From: CAYNHZ01 sp964397445
Lineage (GTDB): Bacteria; Bacteroidota; Bacteroidia; Bacteroidales; UBA932
Direction of reading: 5' to 3'
DNA length: 64,000 bases
Assembly (NCBI GenBank): GCA_964397445.1
Contig: CAYNHZ010000001.1
Coordinates: 62,001 to 126,000 of the forward strand
Shown here: positions 42,861 through 52,891 of the stretch, piece by piece
How the letters are laid out: each line of letters starts with the position of its first letter
Numbering within the stretch: the stretch's first letter is position 1
Program-made: the position numbers and the translations under genes
The notes under the pieces: model-generated
Told to the model about the DNA's origin: nothing
The model's database searches: none
The model's input: the letters and a program-made list of their open reading frames with translations, nothing else

Positions 42861-44858
42861 TTATAACTCAAAAACCACTGATGAATATGGCTCCATTTTT
42901 AGAGTGAAAGCGTGGTTTTCTCTCTTAATATAAACCCCTCCTTGTGATGCTATTGCACTCTTTATCTGATCATTGATAGGTATAGAAACACTTATGGCCC
43001 CAAAGTTATGTATCACTAATAACTTTTCTTTCCCATAAATCATATACCACCCCGAAATGGCCGGATAGGTTGTATTTGTTTCGTTATACACACCATGTCT
43101 TACCATTTTTCCAAAAGCAAGCGGATCATAAGTGTTCCTTACCCTAATAAAATCTTTATATACTTTAAATACGGATGATGTGTCTGATACTTGAGAGGAG
43201 AGATCAGGAATCTTTGATGCAAATAGAGGATCTATTTTATCTGTATATGATGTTGAATATTTGTCTCCCCACTTCATAGGTTGTCTGACATATTCGTCAC
43301 CACCACTTTTTGTGCCTGAATAACCAAGCTCTTCACCATAATAAATATATGGGGAGCCTTCTGAAGTAAGTAACACAGCAGCTGCAAGTTTCATCCTCCC
43401 CTTCAAGCCTCCGAGCTCACTTCCCGTCCTATCTTCATCGTGATTTGATAGTTTAATAGCTGCAATAAAATCCGATTTATAAGCCGAATAACTATTTCTG
43501 TATGAAATTATCTCTTTAGCAAATTCTTTACCTATTCCACTATTGATGGCCTCTTTAAGTCTCCACCAAAATGAAAACTCAAATAGGGCTGGAAGACCTG
43601 AGTAATATTTTTCAACCTCTTGATGTTCTGACAACACCTCCCCAACCATATATATCCCTTTAGAATTGCCCCCTTTATAATATCCATTAAGTTCATTATA
43701 AAACTTTTTGAGGAATCGAGGATTCTCATCCGAATTTGCATTGTGATAAATATGCTTTACCGCATCCAATCTGAAACCCTCAACACCAAGATCCATCCAC
43801 TTTTTTGCAGATGAAGTTATCTCTTTGAATGCTACTGAATTTTCCGCATTTTCAACCTTACCATAGTTTAAGTCTGCAAACCAATTGGTCTGGAAATGGG
43901 AATGGAAAAACACCCCACCCGGCATCTTTATATCTTTAATGTCATCATTATTCGATGAATTGAATAGCTTAAAAGGGACTCCGAGTGAAATGGTTGACTC
44001 TCCATCTTTACTGGCACCATATTTTGTCCCCTCCCCCCAAGAGACATTTGATGTCCTAATCAAAAAACCCCAAGAGGAACTAAAATCTACACTCAATGTA
44101 TAGATATTATTACCTAAGTAATATAATTTTTTACAAACCTCCTCACCGAAATAGAGATATTTAGCCTCCTTAGGAGAGGTATCTGGATTGTCTAAATCCA
44201 CTTTATCTGACAATGTGACTGTAACAGTAGGGTTATTATTGTTAGACCAATCGAGTGTAAAAAGATATTTTTTTGAAGTATTATCTGAAATAGAGAACCA
44301 TTGAGCAGAATCATAGCCGCTTGATCCTTCAGTGGCTATCATATCGATTTTTCCTTTAGTTATATCGCTTTTAGGATTTTCCGAAAAAATATAATACTCA
44401 CTTAAAGGTTTAAACCAGGGATGCTCTCTCCCAGTATGATTTATAACATAATCTAAATATATCTTAATCTTCTTATTATTCGCATCGTGTAACAACTGTG
44501 AAAAAGTGTTATCATCTCCATATTTTTGATTAATCGAATAATAATCGGTAACATCATACCCGTGATACGACATAGAGGGATGAATAGGTGATAACCATAA
44601 AGCAGAGACACCGAGTGTATCTAAATAGTCTAATTTATCAATCAACCCCCTCATATCTCCCCACCTATCCCCATCACTATCTGCAAATGAGTACAATAGT
44701 AATTGATATGTTACATCTCCCTTTTTCTCACCATCCCAGGCCTTTGGAGTAGGTACTACATACTCAAACTTATCCTTGTTACCGAAATTATCTGGATCAT
44801 CAGGTTTACAAGAGAAGGTGAATAATATCACAAAAAGGAGAGGGAGAAATTTCTTCAT
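42861..44858 (-). CDS. susG: SusG-like alpha-amylase with internal CBM58-like domain
   Basis: Probable surface alpha-amylase that starts starch breakdown. It is a lipoprotein (FTFSC, C17) whose mature N-terminus CKPDDPD is acidic, as in Bacteroidetes lipoproteins exported to the cell surface. The GH13 barrel has DYVINHTG (136-143), D365 in GFRLDAVKH, E407 in MVGEVLS and D474 in SNHDEDR. Between barrel strands, about residues 175-310 form a beta-rich insertion (SDNTSKKYLFTLDWSNN ... YTLSVDFSSSWGFLIRTSN) in the place where SusG carries CBM58. At 665 residues it is close to SusG. A terminator-like hairpin separates it from the susF-like gene. Confidence 0.93.
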   Translation of the reverse strand: MKKFLPLLFVILFTFSCKPDDPDNFGNKDKFEYVVPTPKAWDGEKKGDVTYQLLLYSFADSDGDRWGDMRGLIDKLDYLDTLGVSALWLSPIHPSMSYHGYDVTDYYSINQKYGDDNTFSQLLHDANNKKIKIYLDYVINHTGREHPWFKPLSEYYIFSENPKSDITKGKIDMIATEGSSGYDSAQWFSISDNTSKKYLFTLDWSNNNNPTVTVTLSDKVDLDNPDTSPKEAKYLYFGEEVCKKLYYLGNNIYTLSVDFSSSWGFLIRTSNVSWGEGTKYGASKDGESTISLGVPFKLFNSSNNDDIKDIKMPGGVFFHSHFQTNWFADLNYGKVENAENSVAFKEITSSAKKWMDLGVEGFRLDAVKHIYHNANSDENPRFLKKFYNELNGYYKGGNSKGIYMVGEVLSEHQEVEKYYSGLPALFEFSFWWRLKEAINSGIGKEFAKEIISYRNSYSAYKSDFIAAIKLSNHDEDRTGSELGGLKGRMKLAAAVLLTSEGSPYIYYGEELGYSGTKSGGDEYVRQPMKWGDKYSTSYTDKIDPLFASKIPDLSSQVSDTSSVFKVYKDFIRVRNTYDPLAFGKMVRHGVYNETNTTYPAISGWYMIYGKEKLLVIHNFGAISVSIPINDQIKSAIASQGGVYIKRENHAFTLKMEPYSSVVFEL

Positions 44859-44876
44859 TATTGATATAAAAGAATT

Positions 44877-44912
44877 AAAAAAGGTTGGTGCGCAAGTCCA
44901 AACGCACCAACC
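44877..44912 (-). terminator. Terminator-like hairpin between susF-like and susG-like genes
   Basis: On the minus strand GGTTGGTGCG and CGCACCAACC form a perfect 10-bp stem with a 10-nt loop, followed at once by TTTTTTAATT. It stands 15 bases after the susF-like stop and only 18 bases before the susG-like ATG, inside an otherwise continuous operon, with no promoter visible after it. It should end part of the transcripts and lower expression of the four amylases compared with SusCDEF. Confidence 0.85.
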
Positions 44913-44927
44913 ACTACACTAACTATT

Positions 44928-47006
44928 TTACATAACTTCCGGTGGAACTAATTCAACTGTTGCCTTAGGATCATTGGCCAAATTAAGGGTTATCTTATAA
45001 GAACCTGTGCTCATAATCTTATAATTATCTCCATCATGATTTAATATAGAGAGGTTCTGAGTCCCTTTCTTACAACCGAGATTATATGCCCAATCATCAT
45101 TAAATCTGAATTTAAACTCATCTCCCTCCTTAAATTTATATGTAATTGAGAACTCATATTTTGATTTATCAAAAGTCATTGGTATTGTCTTTCCCCAACT
45201 GCTTCCTTCAAAACTTCCGATGATACCGGTCTTACTATCCTGAAGTAATACAGCTTTGGCAGTATTATTTATCATATCTACCAACCAGTAATATGTACCA
45301 TCTGTTAACTTCATATTATCACCACCACCAATTTTTAGATCAAAGTTCGTAACTCCATCTTGAGATTCTTTAGGGGTACCTCCGATCCAAGTTTGAACAT
45401 TTTTACCATCAATCTGAGAATTCTTAACAAATTTAAACTCAATATTATTGGAATTAAACATTGAAATATAACCTTTATAAATACCTTTATCTGCATCTAC
45501 AAGATTAACAGGTGCATCCTTCTCACCATTCCAACTATGTCCGGAGTAGTTACCTGCAACTATCAATTTATCAGGCATATTAAGGTCTATAAAAGAAACT
45601 TTATAAGGTGTCGTATTACAATTTAATACAATTCTATAAAGACTCTTCCCATTATTTGTCGGAGCAACTAAATTAGTAGATTGAGTAAATGAAACTCCAT
45701 CAAAAGATCCTCCAAAGGCATAATCCCAATTATGATTTGCACGAATCTTAAATTCTTTGCCGGAAATAAATTTATTAGTTTCCAAAGAGAAAGTATTCAT
45801 CTCAGGGTCATATTTTAGATCAACATCTTTATCCCAGCCGTCAAAAGCCTCACCTATCAAGGATAAAGAGGTGATCTCAACCATCTTCAATGATTGTCTC
45901 TTTACATCTATAGATACATTAAACAATTTAGAAGGGACACTATATCCAACAGTTTCTGATGTGGTATCCTTAGCCTCAATTACTGTATTTGTACCATCAT
46001 ATTTCTTCTCTGATACTTTCTTATAGAAAAATCGAGTCGCTCCATCACTAACTTGGGATATCCAAATAGAAGTTTGCTGAGAATTTGAAAACATAAGTCT
46101 GGCCATCCCCTCATAATACCCTTTTTGAATAGATGATTGTTTAATAGAATGATTTGTACTATTGGTAATAACATATATTTCATCATTGAATATATTTGTG
46201 TAAGGTGTAATTGGGATGACAACATCCTTAGATGGAATACCTTTAGGATAAGAAGGACAATAGGCAACTACAGAAATCGCAATATTAGTAGGTGTATTGA
46301 TTGAAGCGCCTATAGATAAAACATCATCATTTAATTTATCACTCTTTAATACAAATTTTTGCTCTTTAATACCTGAATACACGGCTGTATCCACCACAAA
46401 ACTTTGACCAGCTAAAGTTACTGTTTTCTTCAAAGTGATTCTTACAGTATAGGTGACTTCCTCACCATAAGTCAGCCTTGCAGGTTCCCATTTCAACAAA
46501 CCAATAAGTTTATCTGGATCTGTAATATCAAGAATAAGCTTTGTGGAATCAGAAGATGGTACAGGTGAAACAGCATCTCCATAGGCATATACATTGATAA
46601 ATGTCGGTTTTGCTTTATGAATCGCACCGTTATTATCAGTAGCAGAAGCGAAGAAGGACATTTCAAATGTATCATTAACAGGTAAATCTTTAAATTTGGA
46701 ATAGATCAAACTCTTAAACTCGTTTTTACCTATTTTGTAAAAGAGATTCTCTGAAGAGTTAATAAGAACAGTGTCTTTTCCATAAACTGCAAAGAAATCA
46801 TATTTGTCATTTCCTATGAACCTTGAAGGTTTCCAAGAGAAATTAACCTCCTCATCCATAGTATTAGATGTCATTATAATATCACCGTGGGCATACATCT
46901 CAGGTGCCACAGGAGCGGTGGAGAAAGCATCCTCTCTTACAATATCACAAGAGACAAAAGAGAGGGAAAAAATTGCTATCGCCAATAAATATTTAAAATA
47001 TTTCAT
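44928..47006 (-). CDS. susF: SusF-like starch-binding outer-membrane lipoprotein
   Basis: A 692-residue lipoprotein (SFVSC, C20) of the SusE/SusF family; these bind starch at the cell surface. An N-terminal SusE-type Ig-like domain (VNFSWKPSRF) is followed by further beta-sandwich domains. Three C-terminal modules share the pattern 'I-G-x-F/Y-x-G-x-S/D-W': LIGEAFDGWDKDVDL, VAGNYSGHSWNGEKD and IGSFEGSSWGKTIPM, each followed by a 'FKF/I-R-x-N-x-W' strand. B. thetaiotaomicron SusF has three starch-binding modules but is shorter (about 485 residues), so this one has extra N-terminal domains. It follows the susE-like gene by 25 bases. Confidence 0.88.
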   Translation of the reverse strand: MKYFKYLLAIAIFSLSFVSCDIVREDAFSTAPVAPEMYAHGDIIMTSNTMDEEVNFSWKPSRFIGNDKYDFFAVYGKDTVLINSSENLFYKIGKNEFKSLIYSKFKDLPVNDTFEMSFFASATDNNGAIHKAKPTFINVYAYGDAVSPVPSSDSTKLILDITDPDKLIGLLKWEPARLTYGEEVTYTVRITLKKTVTLAGQSFVVDTAVYSGIKEQKFVLKSDKLNDDVLSIGASINTPTNIAISVVAYCPSYPKGIPSKDVVIPITPYTNIFNDEIYVITNSTNHSIKQSSIQKGYYEGMARLMFSNSQQTSIWISQVSDGATRFFYKKVSEKKYDGTNTVIEAKDTTSETVGYSVPSKLFNVSIDVKRQSLKMVEITSLSLIGEAFDGWDKDVDLKYDPEMNTFSLETNKFISGKEFKIRANHNWDYAFGGSFDGVSFTQSTNLVAPTNNGKSLYRIVLNCNTTPYKVSFIDLNMPDKLIVAGNYSGHSWNGEKDAPVNLVDADKGIYKGYISMFNSNNIEFKFVKNSQIDGKNVQTWIGGTPKESQDGVTNFDLKIGGGDNMKLTDGTYYWLVDMINNTAKAVLLQDSKTGIIGSFEGSSWGKTIPMTFDKSKYEFSITYKFKEGDEFKFRFNDDWAYNLGCKKGTQNLSILNHDGDNYKIMSTGSYKITLNLANDPKATVELVPPEVM

Positions 47007-47031
47007 AAACCTAATTATTTTGATTTTAAAA

Positions 47032-48150
47032 TTATTGTTTATCCATTACAAGAACAAAAGGAGTTCTATTTCCATAAAGTTTCATAATATACTTACCGGC
47101 AGAAGGAACCTTGATATCAGAACCACCTTTTTTAAGAAGTACCCCTTTATCAATATCGCTACTTGGGATGGTGCTATCACCATATTTAGTATCCCACGAT
47201 TTGTTCAATCTCATTAAGAAACCAACATTATCACCGGAAAATGTGACTACACTTGTCTGCCAAACATTACCTACAGGATCATATACAAAAGGAATCTCTT
47301 TATCTTCAGACCATCCACACTCATCAAAAGAGCCTATCAATGTAACAGATTTTACATTTGTTTTATCCATTGTCATCTTTCCTTTGTTGAAAGATAGAAT
47401 GAAAATCGTTGTCCCTTCTGTTTTAATATTGATGGTAAGATTGCCATTCCCGGCATCAAATCCAGACCAGTTTTGGGTAATCTCATTTTTCCCCCAGTTA
47501 CCTGATGACCAGTTTCTTGCAGATGTAACTTTAAAGTTTGTATAATCTCCATCATCCCCGTTAGCATCATATTTGGAAGGATCAAGATTTACAAGGGTAC
47601 TATAAATATTTGTCCCTCCGTCTGTTTCCCAAAATTCGTTCGCAAGGTCGATGTTCCAATTTTGGTATCTACCCGGCATAAATACTGAGCGCAAAGGTGC
47701 TGCATAAGTAGTTACATTATAGGAGATACTACTTGACTTAATTGATTTAATATCAGTTTGATATACAGATGCAATTAAAAATGTACCAATCTTTACAGTG
47801 GTGTTTTTAAGAGCATGTAGTTCATTGCAAACAAGGCCATTAAAATCTTGCTTTGAAATAGTTAGTGAGTTTGTAAATGAAGTACCCACCAAGGTAGTAT
47901 CGGTATTCATAGTTGCATAGAGTTTGTACTCTATTTGAACATTTTGACCGAAAGAGGCATTACTCCAATTAAAGACAACATTCTCTTTTTTAACATTGTC
48001 ACCATTGATAACCACATCATTATGCGAAACCAGATTAGGTGAAACGAACTCTTTATCATCAACAAGTTTCGATAAAGGTGCATTCAATTCACAAGAGGAA
48101 AGCGCAATAATAGCGGTTATCAACATTAGTGTATATTTAAAATGTTTCAT
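47032..48150 (-). CDS. susE: SusE-like starch-binding outer-membrane lipoprotein
   Basis: A 372-residue lipoprotein (IALSSC) beginning at the ATG at 48150, which places the signal peptide at the very N-terminus; a start 10 codons upstream is less likely. A SusE N-terminal domain (VVFNWSNASFGQNVQIEYKL) is followed by two starch-binding-like modules, one with PGRYQNWNIDLANEFWETDG and one with LIGSFDECGWSEDKEIPF. Size and domain number match B. thetaiotaomicron SusE (387 residues). It starts 33 bases after the susD stop. Confidence 0.9.
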   Translation of the reverse strand: MKHFKYTLMLITAIIALSSCELNAPLSKLVDDKEFVSPNLVSHNDVVINGDNVKKENVVFNWSNASFGQNVQIEYKLYATMNTDTTLVGTSFTNSLTISKQDFNGLVCNELHALKNTTVKIGTFLIASVYQTDIKSIKSSSISYNVTTYAAPLRSVFMPGRYQNWNIDLANEFWETDGGTNIYSTLVNLDPSKYDANGDDGDYTNFKVTSARNWSSGNWGKNEITQNWSGFDAGNGNLTINIKTEGTTIFILSFNKGKMTMDKTNVKSVTLIGSFDECGWSEDKEIPFVYDPVGNVWQTSVVTFSGDNVGFLMRLNKSWDTKYGDSTIPSSDIDKGVLLKKGGSDIKVPSAGKYIMKLYGNRTPFVLVMDKQ

Positions 48151-48183
48151 AAGTTCTTCTTTTTTTAAATAAATATTCATCTA

Positions 48184-49851
48184 TTAATAACCAGGATTTT
48201 GTACAAGGTTAGAGTTTGCATTAACATCACTCAAAATCAAAGGATAGACAGTGCGATATTCGGATAGTGATACCTTTCCATTAGGAACGCCACCTTTTAA
48301 AGTCCAAGGGAACTGCATTGAGGTAAAATAGCCATAACGGATCAAGTCTGTACGGCGATGTCCCTCCCACATCAACTCTCTTGCCCTCTCATCGAGAAGC
48401 CAATCAAGGGTAATTTCGTTAGGGGTATCAACACCTGCTCTATCACGAAGTTGTTTAACATAACCCTTAGCAACAACATCTGCAACTGAGCCATTATTAA
48501 GACGAGCATCGGCCTCTGCATAGATAAGATACATCTCAGCCAAACGGAAGATAGGGAAATCTATTGATGACAATTTGTAATTGCTCATTTTATCTGTGAC
48601 AGCTGTCCCATTTGAATATAATCCGGTGAATTTCCAACATCTCCACCCTGAACTTGCATTTGTATTGTCAAATTCTTTAGCACAGCCAACATTGTAGAAG
48701 AAAGCCCTCTTATCACTTGCTTCTCTATCGTATCCATAACCGGAAGTTGCATTCCAGGTGACCCCTTTCAGATCAAAACGAGCTACATAGTCATCAGCTA
48801 CATGGTAACCGTTCCAGTTTTCAGGATTGATCTTATCGACTCCGAGAATTGAACCAATTCCGGTATTATCATCTTTACTCAAAGAAGCTGAAACAAGGTG
48901 AGTTGTTCCACCCCAACTCTGAGTGTGGTCTTTATCATATGATATTGCAAAAATGAACTCCTCTTTAGCTCCATTTGTGGTATTATCCTGCATAAACAAT
49001 TGTTGATAATTTGGGTGTAAGGTGTAACCCATTTTTATAACACTTGCAGCAGCATCTTTAGCTTTTTGCCATTGTGGTTTTCCTGTGTAAACTTCTGCAT
49101 TAAGATACATCCTTGCCAAAGTAGCATATACTGCTCCCTTTGTAGGTCTTGGGTATTGAACAGCACCCTTATCCGGCATTGCACTCCCCTCAGCCACTAA
49201 TGCCAATAATTCCTCCTCAATCCAATTGTAAAGGGCTTCTCTCCCAATTTGTTTAGGATAATCACTGCTACCTATATTTTCAGTTGTTGCAAATGGAGGA
49301 TTCCCAAACAAATCAAGCAAAATATAATAATATAGTGCGCGATGGAACTTAGCCTCCGCACGATAACCTTCAATAACACTTGCAAGTTTCTCGTGTCCGC
49401 GAGCTTTAAGTTTATCGGGTTCTGTCTGAATGAGATACTCATTAACAAGAGTTACCCCCTTCATACAACGGGTATACACAGCTATAATAGCCTCATTATC
49501 TGCAGATGTCCAAGAGTGATACTGAATAGGATTGATATAATTATCACCCCATATAATTTTAAAAGAATCTGTTGAAAGCTCATTGAGTACCATATACATA
49601 CGGCACAGTTCACTCTGTCCTGCATCCTTTACTGCAATATCGGATTGATCAGCTTTATTTTGGCTAACCAAACCCCAATATGCGTTGATATAAGTCAATC
49701 CCTGAAGATAACTTGCCTCATCTTTGTAAGCAGTTTCAGAGGTTGCATCTTCTTTATTTAACGGCAATGTATTAAGATCATTAACACAAGATGATAACAT
49801 AACAATCAATACAAGTACCGCAAAAAATATTTTATTTATAATATATTTCAT
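48184..49851 (-). CDS. susD: SusD-family starch-binding lipoprotein
   Basis: Surface lipoprotein of 555 residues that caps the SusC porin and binds starch. Lipobox MLSSC (C22), then LNTLPLNKEDATSE, TPR-like helices such as KLASVIEGYRAEAKFHRALY, and the C-terminal conserved FPIFRLAEMYLIYAEADARL and LLDERARELMWEGHRRTDLI blocks of the RagB/SusD family. The gene follows susC by 14 bases. The starch assignment rests on its neighbours. Confidence 0.94.
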   Translation of the reverse strand: MKYIINKIFFAVLVLIVMLSSCVNDLNTLPLNKEDATSETAYKDEASYLQGLTYINAYWGLVSQNKADQSDIAVKDAGQSELCRMYMVLNELSTDSFKIIWGDNYINPIQYHSWTSADNEAIIAVYTRCMKGVTLVNEYLIQTEPDKLKARGHEKLASVIEGYRAEAKFHRALYYYILLDLFGNPPFATTENIGSSDYPKQIGREALYNWIEEELLALVAEGSAMPDKGAVQYPRPTKGAVYATLARMYLNAEVYTGKPQWQKAKDAAASVIKMGYTLHPNYQQLFMQDNTTNGAKEEFIFAISYDKDHTQSWGGTTHLVSASLSKDDNTGIGSILGVDKINPENWNGYHVADDYVARFDLKGVTWNATSGYGYDREASDKRAFFYNVGCAKEFDNTNASSGWRCWKFTGLYSNGTAVTDKMSNYKLSSIDFPIFRLAEMYLIYAEADARLNNGSVADVVAKGYVKQLRDRAGVDTPNEITLDWLLDERARELMWEGHRRTDLIRYGYFTSMQFPWTLKGGVPNGKVSLSEYRTVYPLILSDVNANSNLVQNPGY

Positions 49852-49865
49852 ATCTGATTCAATAT

Positions 49866-52862
49866 TTAAAAGTTAAAATTCAGACGTAGAGTGTAAAGAC
49901 GGGGACGTGGTATAATATTATTATCCACACCATCTGATGAGAGAATTTCGGGGTCAAGTCCCGAATATTTAGTAAACACACATACGTTTTGAACAGAACC
50001 AGCCAAACGGATATTTGTGTTGTTTTTCAATCTGAATGTATATCCGAGATTTATGTCATCTATTCTCAGGAATGAAGCGTCTTCTATGAACATATCAGAG
50101 TATTTCTGATTGTTCTCCATAGCTTTAGTCCAGCCCGGAATTAAGAATTGCTTACTTACATTATCTATATAGCCCTTATTGTAATTGTCGCTATATGATG
50201 AAGCATAGGTCATAAAAACTTTATTGAGAACTTCATTGCCTAAAGATCCGTGAGCGTTAATACCAAGGTCCCAATTTTTGAATCTCAATTGGGTGTTAAT
50301 TCCGAAGAATGCCCAAGGAGTAGGGCTGCAACCTGTGACATAACGGTCAGCATCTGTAATGACACCATCTTTATCACGATCGACAAATCCATTTTCCACT
50401 GGTTTTCCACTTGAATCATAAAGTTGTTCAAAAAGATAAAATGTGTATGGTGCAAATCCTTTTCTATGCAATGAGGTGTAGCCTCCTGTTCCACCCATAC
50501 CTTGACCAACAGGAACACCGAGATAACCCTCAGTATCATTTGCAGTCAGCTTAGTGATTTTGGTATCTTGGAAAGTGATATTACCACCAATACTCCAATG
50601 CCAATCCTTTGTCTCAACCGGAATGAAATTGAGTGAAACCTCAATACCTTTATTAACCATATTACCGATATTCGAAATAATGCTGTTGCCAAAGTTAGAT
50701 CCCAATGGGGTAGATATGATATTCAGCAAATCCGAAGTGTTACGATAATAAGCCTCAACACTACCTGAGATACGATTATTGATAAATCCGAAATCTAACC
50801 CGATATTGAAAGTTTCAGTACTTTCCCATCTCAGATTTGGATTGTATGCTTGAGGAGCAAGGGTGAACAGATAGTCAACACCATTAATCATATATTGCAT
50901 CTCAGGGGAAGAGGATTGAATATATCTTGCTAAATATGGATAATAATCATCCCCTATATCTTGTTGGCCTGTACGGCCCCAACCCAAACGTAGTTTCAAT
51001 GCAGAAACAGCTTTACTCCCTTTAAGCCAGTTTTCATTAGCAACATTCCACGCAAATGCAGCAGATGGAAATACCCCCCAACGATTTGCTTTACTAAAAC
51101 GAGAAGAGGCATCACCTCTTAATGTTGCTGTGAAAAGATATCTTGATTTTATAGAGTAATTTATCCTTCCGAAAAATGAAAGAAGGTAATATTCTTTTGC
51201 ATTTGTAGGTACAATGTGATACAAATCCGCTTCTTGCCCGTGAGGCAATTTGTTGTAGTACTGAGATTCATTGTATTTAACATAGTTATGTTGCCAAGAA
51301 TAACCGGCCATTACATCCAAATTGGAGTTTTTGAAATCGTGATTATAATCCAAATATGCCTCAAGTAACATATTCATATTATAGTTATCATAATTGACAA
51401 AAAGGTCGTTAGTCGATCTCATTGAAGAGATAGAACCTAACTGATTGTATTTCTGTCCCTTTGTACCTGCAACATCCATCCCAAGATTGACATTTGCACG
51501 CAAATCCTCAAGACCGTGAATCTTGTAATCTATCTGCAAGTTACCTATTCCACGCATCGACTGCCCTTTATTTGTATAATCATACAAATCTGAAAGGGGA
51601 TTCACCCCGGCCATAGTATTGGCACTTCCATCACTATTGAGCCAGTTCCAATAACCATTTGCCTTGCTCTTATCTATATTTCCTTGTGCATCTGTAAAAT
51701 AGATAGGTTTTGTCGGGTCAAATGATAATGCGCTTCTGATAGCGCCTTCGTTTGCCCAATTGGTACTTTGCAAGATGCCCTTTGCATTCAAATTGATGGA
51801 AAGGTGTTTGTCAAAGAATTGGGGTGAGAGGTTAATATCTAAATTGCCTCGCTGATTATCACCTGTTTTTAGAGTAGCTTGATCATAGTTATATCCCAAA
51901 CTAACACGGAATGGTAAAACACCTCCGCCATACAAACTCACGTTCTGATCTGTATTAAAAGCCAATCTGTAGATCTCTTTTTGCCAATTTGTATTTTCTT
52001 CTCCAAGAAGCCCTTTAGCAATAAGATTGTTAGGGTACACTGTTTCATAAAAATCTCTCAACTCATCACCTGTTAACATTTGAAGTGTTGAACTGTTTTG
52101 CTTAACAGAGTAACTTGAGTTATAACTAATATGAAGTTTTTTACCATCACCTTTTCCGAGACCTTTTTTGGTAGTGATAATAATGACGCCATTAGATGCT
52201 CGCGAACCATAAATCGCAGTAGCAGACGCATCCTTAAGGACTGAGTAGGACTCTATATCATTGGGGTTTACAGAAGCGAGCGGATTACCCATCCCGGCAC
52301 CGCCATCACTTGTAACAGGAACCCCGTCGATAACTATCAAGGGATCATTTTTAGCATTAAGAGAGGCTGCTCCACGAATACGAATAGTTGCAGAAGCACC
52401 AGGTTGACCTGAAGCAGGGGTGACAAGAAGTCCAGAAACCTTACCCATCAACATTTGATCGGGGGAAGTTATCGCACCTCTATTTAAATCTTCTGCCTTT
52501 AGAGCAACAACAGAACCGGTCATGTCATCTTTCTTAACGGTTCCGTAACCAATAACAACAACCTCTTCGAGAAATTCAGAGTCCTCCTGCATAACTACAC
52601 GAAAGGCTTTATTTGCAGGCATAGAGATAGTTTTAAGACCTATAAAACTAAATGTAAGTACAGTATTTTCCGATGGAACAGTGATTTTAAATTGTCCATC
52701 AAGATCGGTCTCCGTACCATTTGTAGTTCCCTCTTGGAGAACTGCAACCCCAACTACCGGTCCATAGGCATCTACCACAACTCCCTTTGCCACATACTGC
52801 GCAAATGCACTCGACAAAGAGAGAAAGGTAATTGAGATTACCAAAGTCATCAATCTTTTCAT
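49866..52862 (-). CDS. susC: SusC-family TonB-dependent outer-membrane transporter
   Basis: A 998-residue TonB-dependent porin for starch oligosaccharides. Signal peptide (LVISITFLSLSSAFAQ), a carboxypeptidase-D-like extension with GVVVDAYGPVVGVAVLQEGT and GQFKITVP, the EEVVVIGYGTVKKDDMTGSV TonB-box region at about 95-115, the plug with ATIRIRGAASLNAKNDPLIV and ATAIYGSRASNGVIIITTKK, and a 22-strand barrel ending TLRLNFNF. It starts 29 bases after the sugar transporter gene and precedes susD, so the import machine heads the operon. Confidence 0.96.
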   Translation of the reverse strand: MKRLMTLVISITFLSLSSAFAQYVAKGVVVDAYGPVVGVAVLQEGTTNGTETDLDGQFKITVPSENTVLTFSFIGLKTISMPANKAFRVVMQEDSEFLEEVVVIGYGTVKKDDMTGSVVALKAEDLNRGAITSPDQMLMGKVSGLLVTPASGQPGASATIRIRGAASLNAKNDPLIVIDGVPVTSDGGAGMGNPLASVNPNDIESYSVLKDASATAIYGSRASNGVIIITTKKGLGKGDGKKLHISYNSSYSVKQNSSTLQMLTGDELRDFYETVYPNNLIAKGLLGEENTNWQKEIYRLAFNTDQNVSLYGGGVLPFRVSLGYNYDQATLKTGDNQRGNLDINLSPQFFDKHLSINLNAKGILQSTNWANEGAIRSALSFDPTKPIYFTDAQGNIDKSKANGYWNWLNSDGSANTMAGVNPLSDLYDYTNKGQSMRGIGNLQIDYKIHGLEDLRANVNLGMDVAGTKGQKYNQLGSISSMRSTNDLFVNYDNYNMNMLLEAYLDYNHDFKNSNLDVMAGYSWQHNYVKYNESQYYNKLPHGQEADLYHIVPTNAKEYYLLSFFGRINYSIKSRYLFTATLRGDASSRFSKANRWGVFPSAAFAWNVANENWLKGSKAVSALKLRLGWGRTGQQDIGDDYYPYLARYIQSSSPEMQYMINGVDYLFTLAPQAYNPNLRWESTETFNIGLDFGFINNRISGSVEAYYRNTSDLLNIISTPLGSNFGNSIISNIGNMVNKGIEVSLNFIPVETKDWHWSIGGNITFQDTKITKLTANDTEGYLGVPVGQGMGGTGGYTSLHRKGFAPYTFYLFEQLYDSSGKPVENGFVDRDKDGVITDADRYVTGCSPTPWAFFGINTQLRFKNWDLGINAHGSLGNEVLNKVFMTYASSYSDNYNKGYIDNVSKQFLIPGWTKAMENNQKYSDMFIEDASFLRIDDINLGYTFRLKNNTNIRLAGSVQNVCVFTKYSGLDPEILSSDGVDNNIIPRPRLYTLRLNFNF

Positions 52863-52891
52863 ACTTTAAAAATGTTATATTGTTAAATTGT

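Noticed and set aside
46804..47545. Two forward frames of 137 and 144 codons opposite the susF/susE-like genes
   Set aside because: They run antisense to well-supported lipoprotein genes and across their border; composition is not protein-like.
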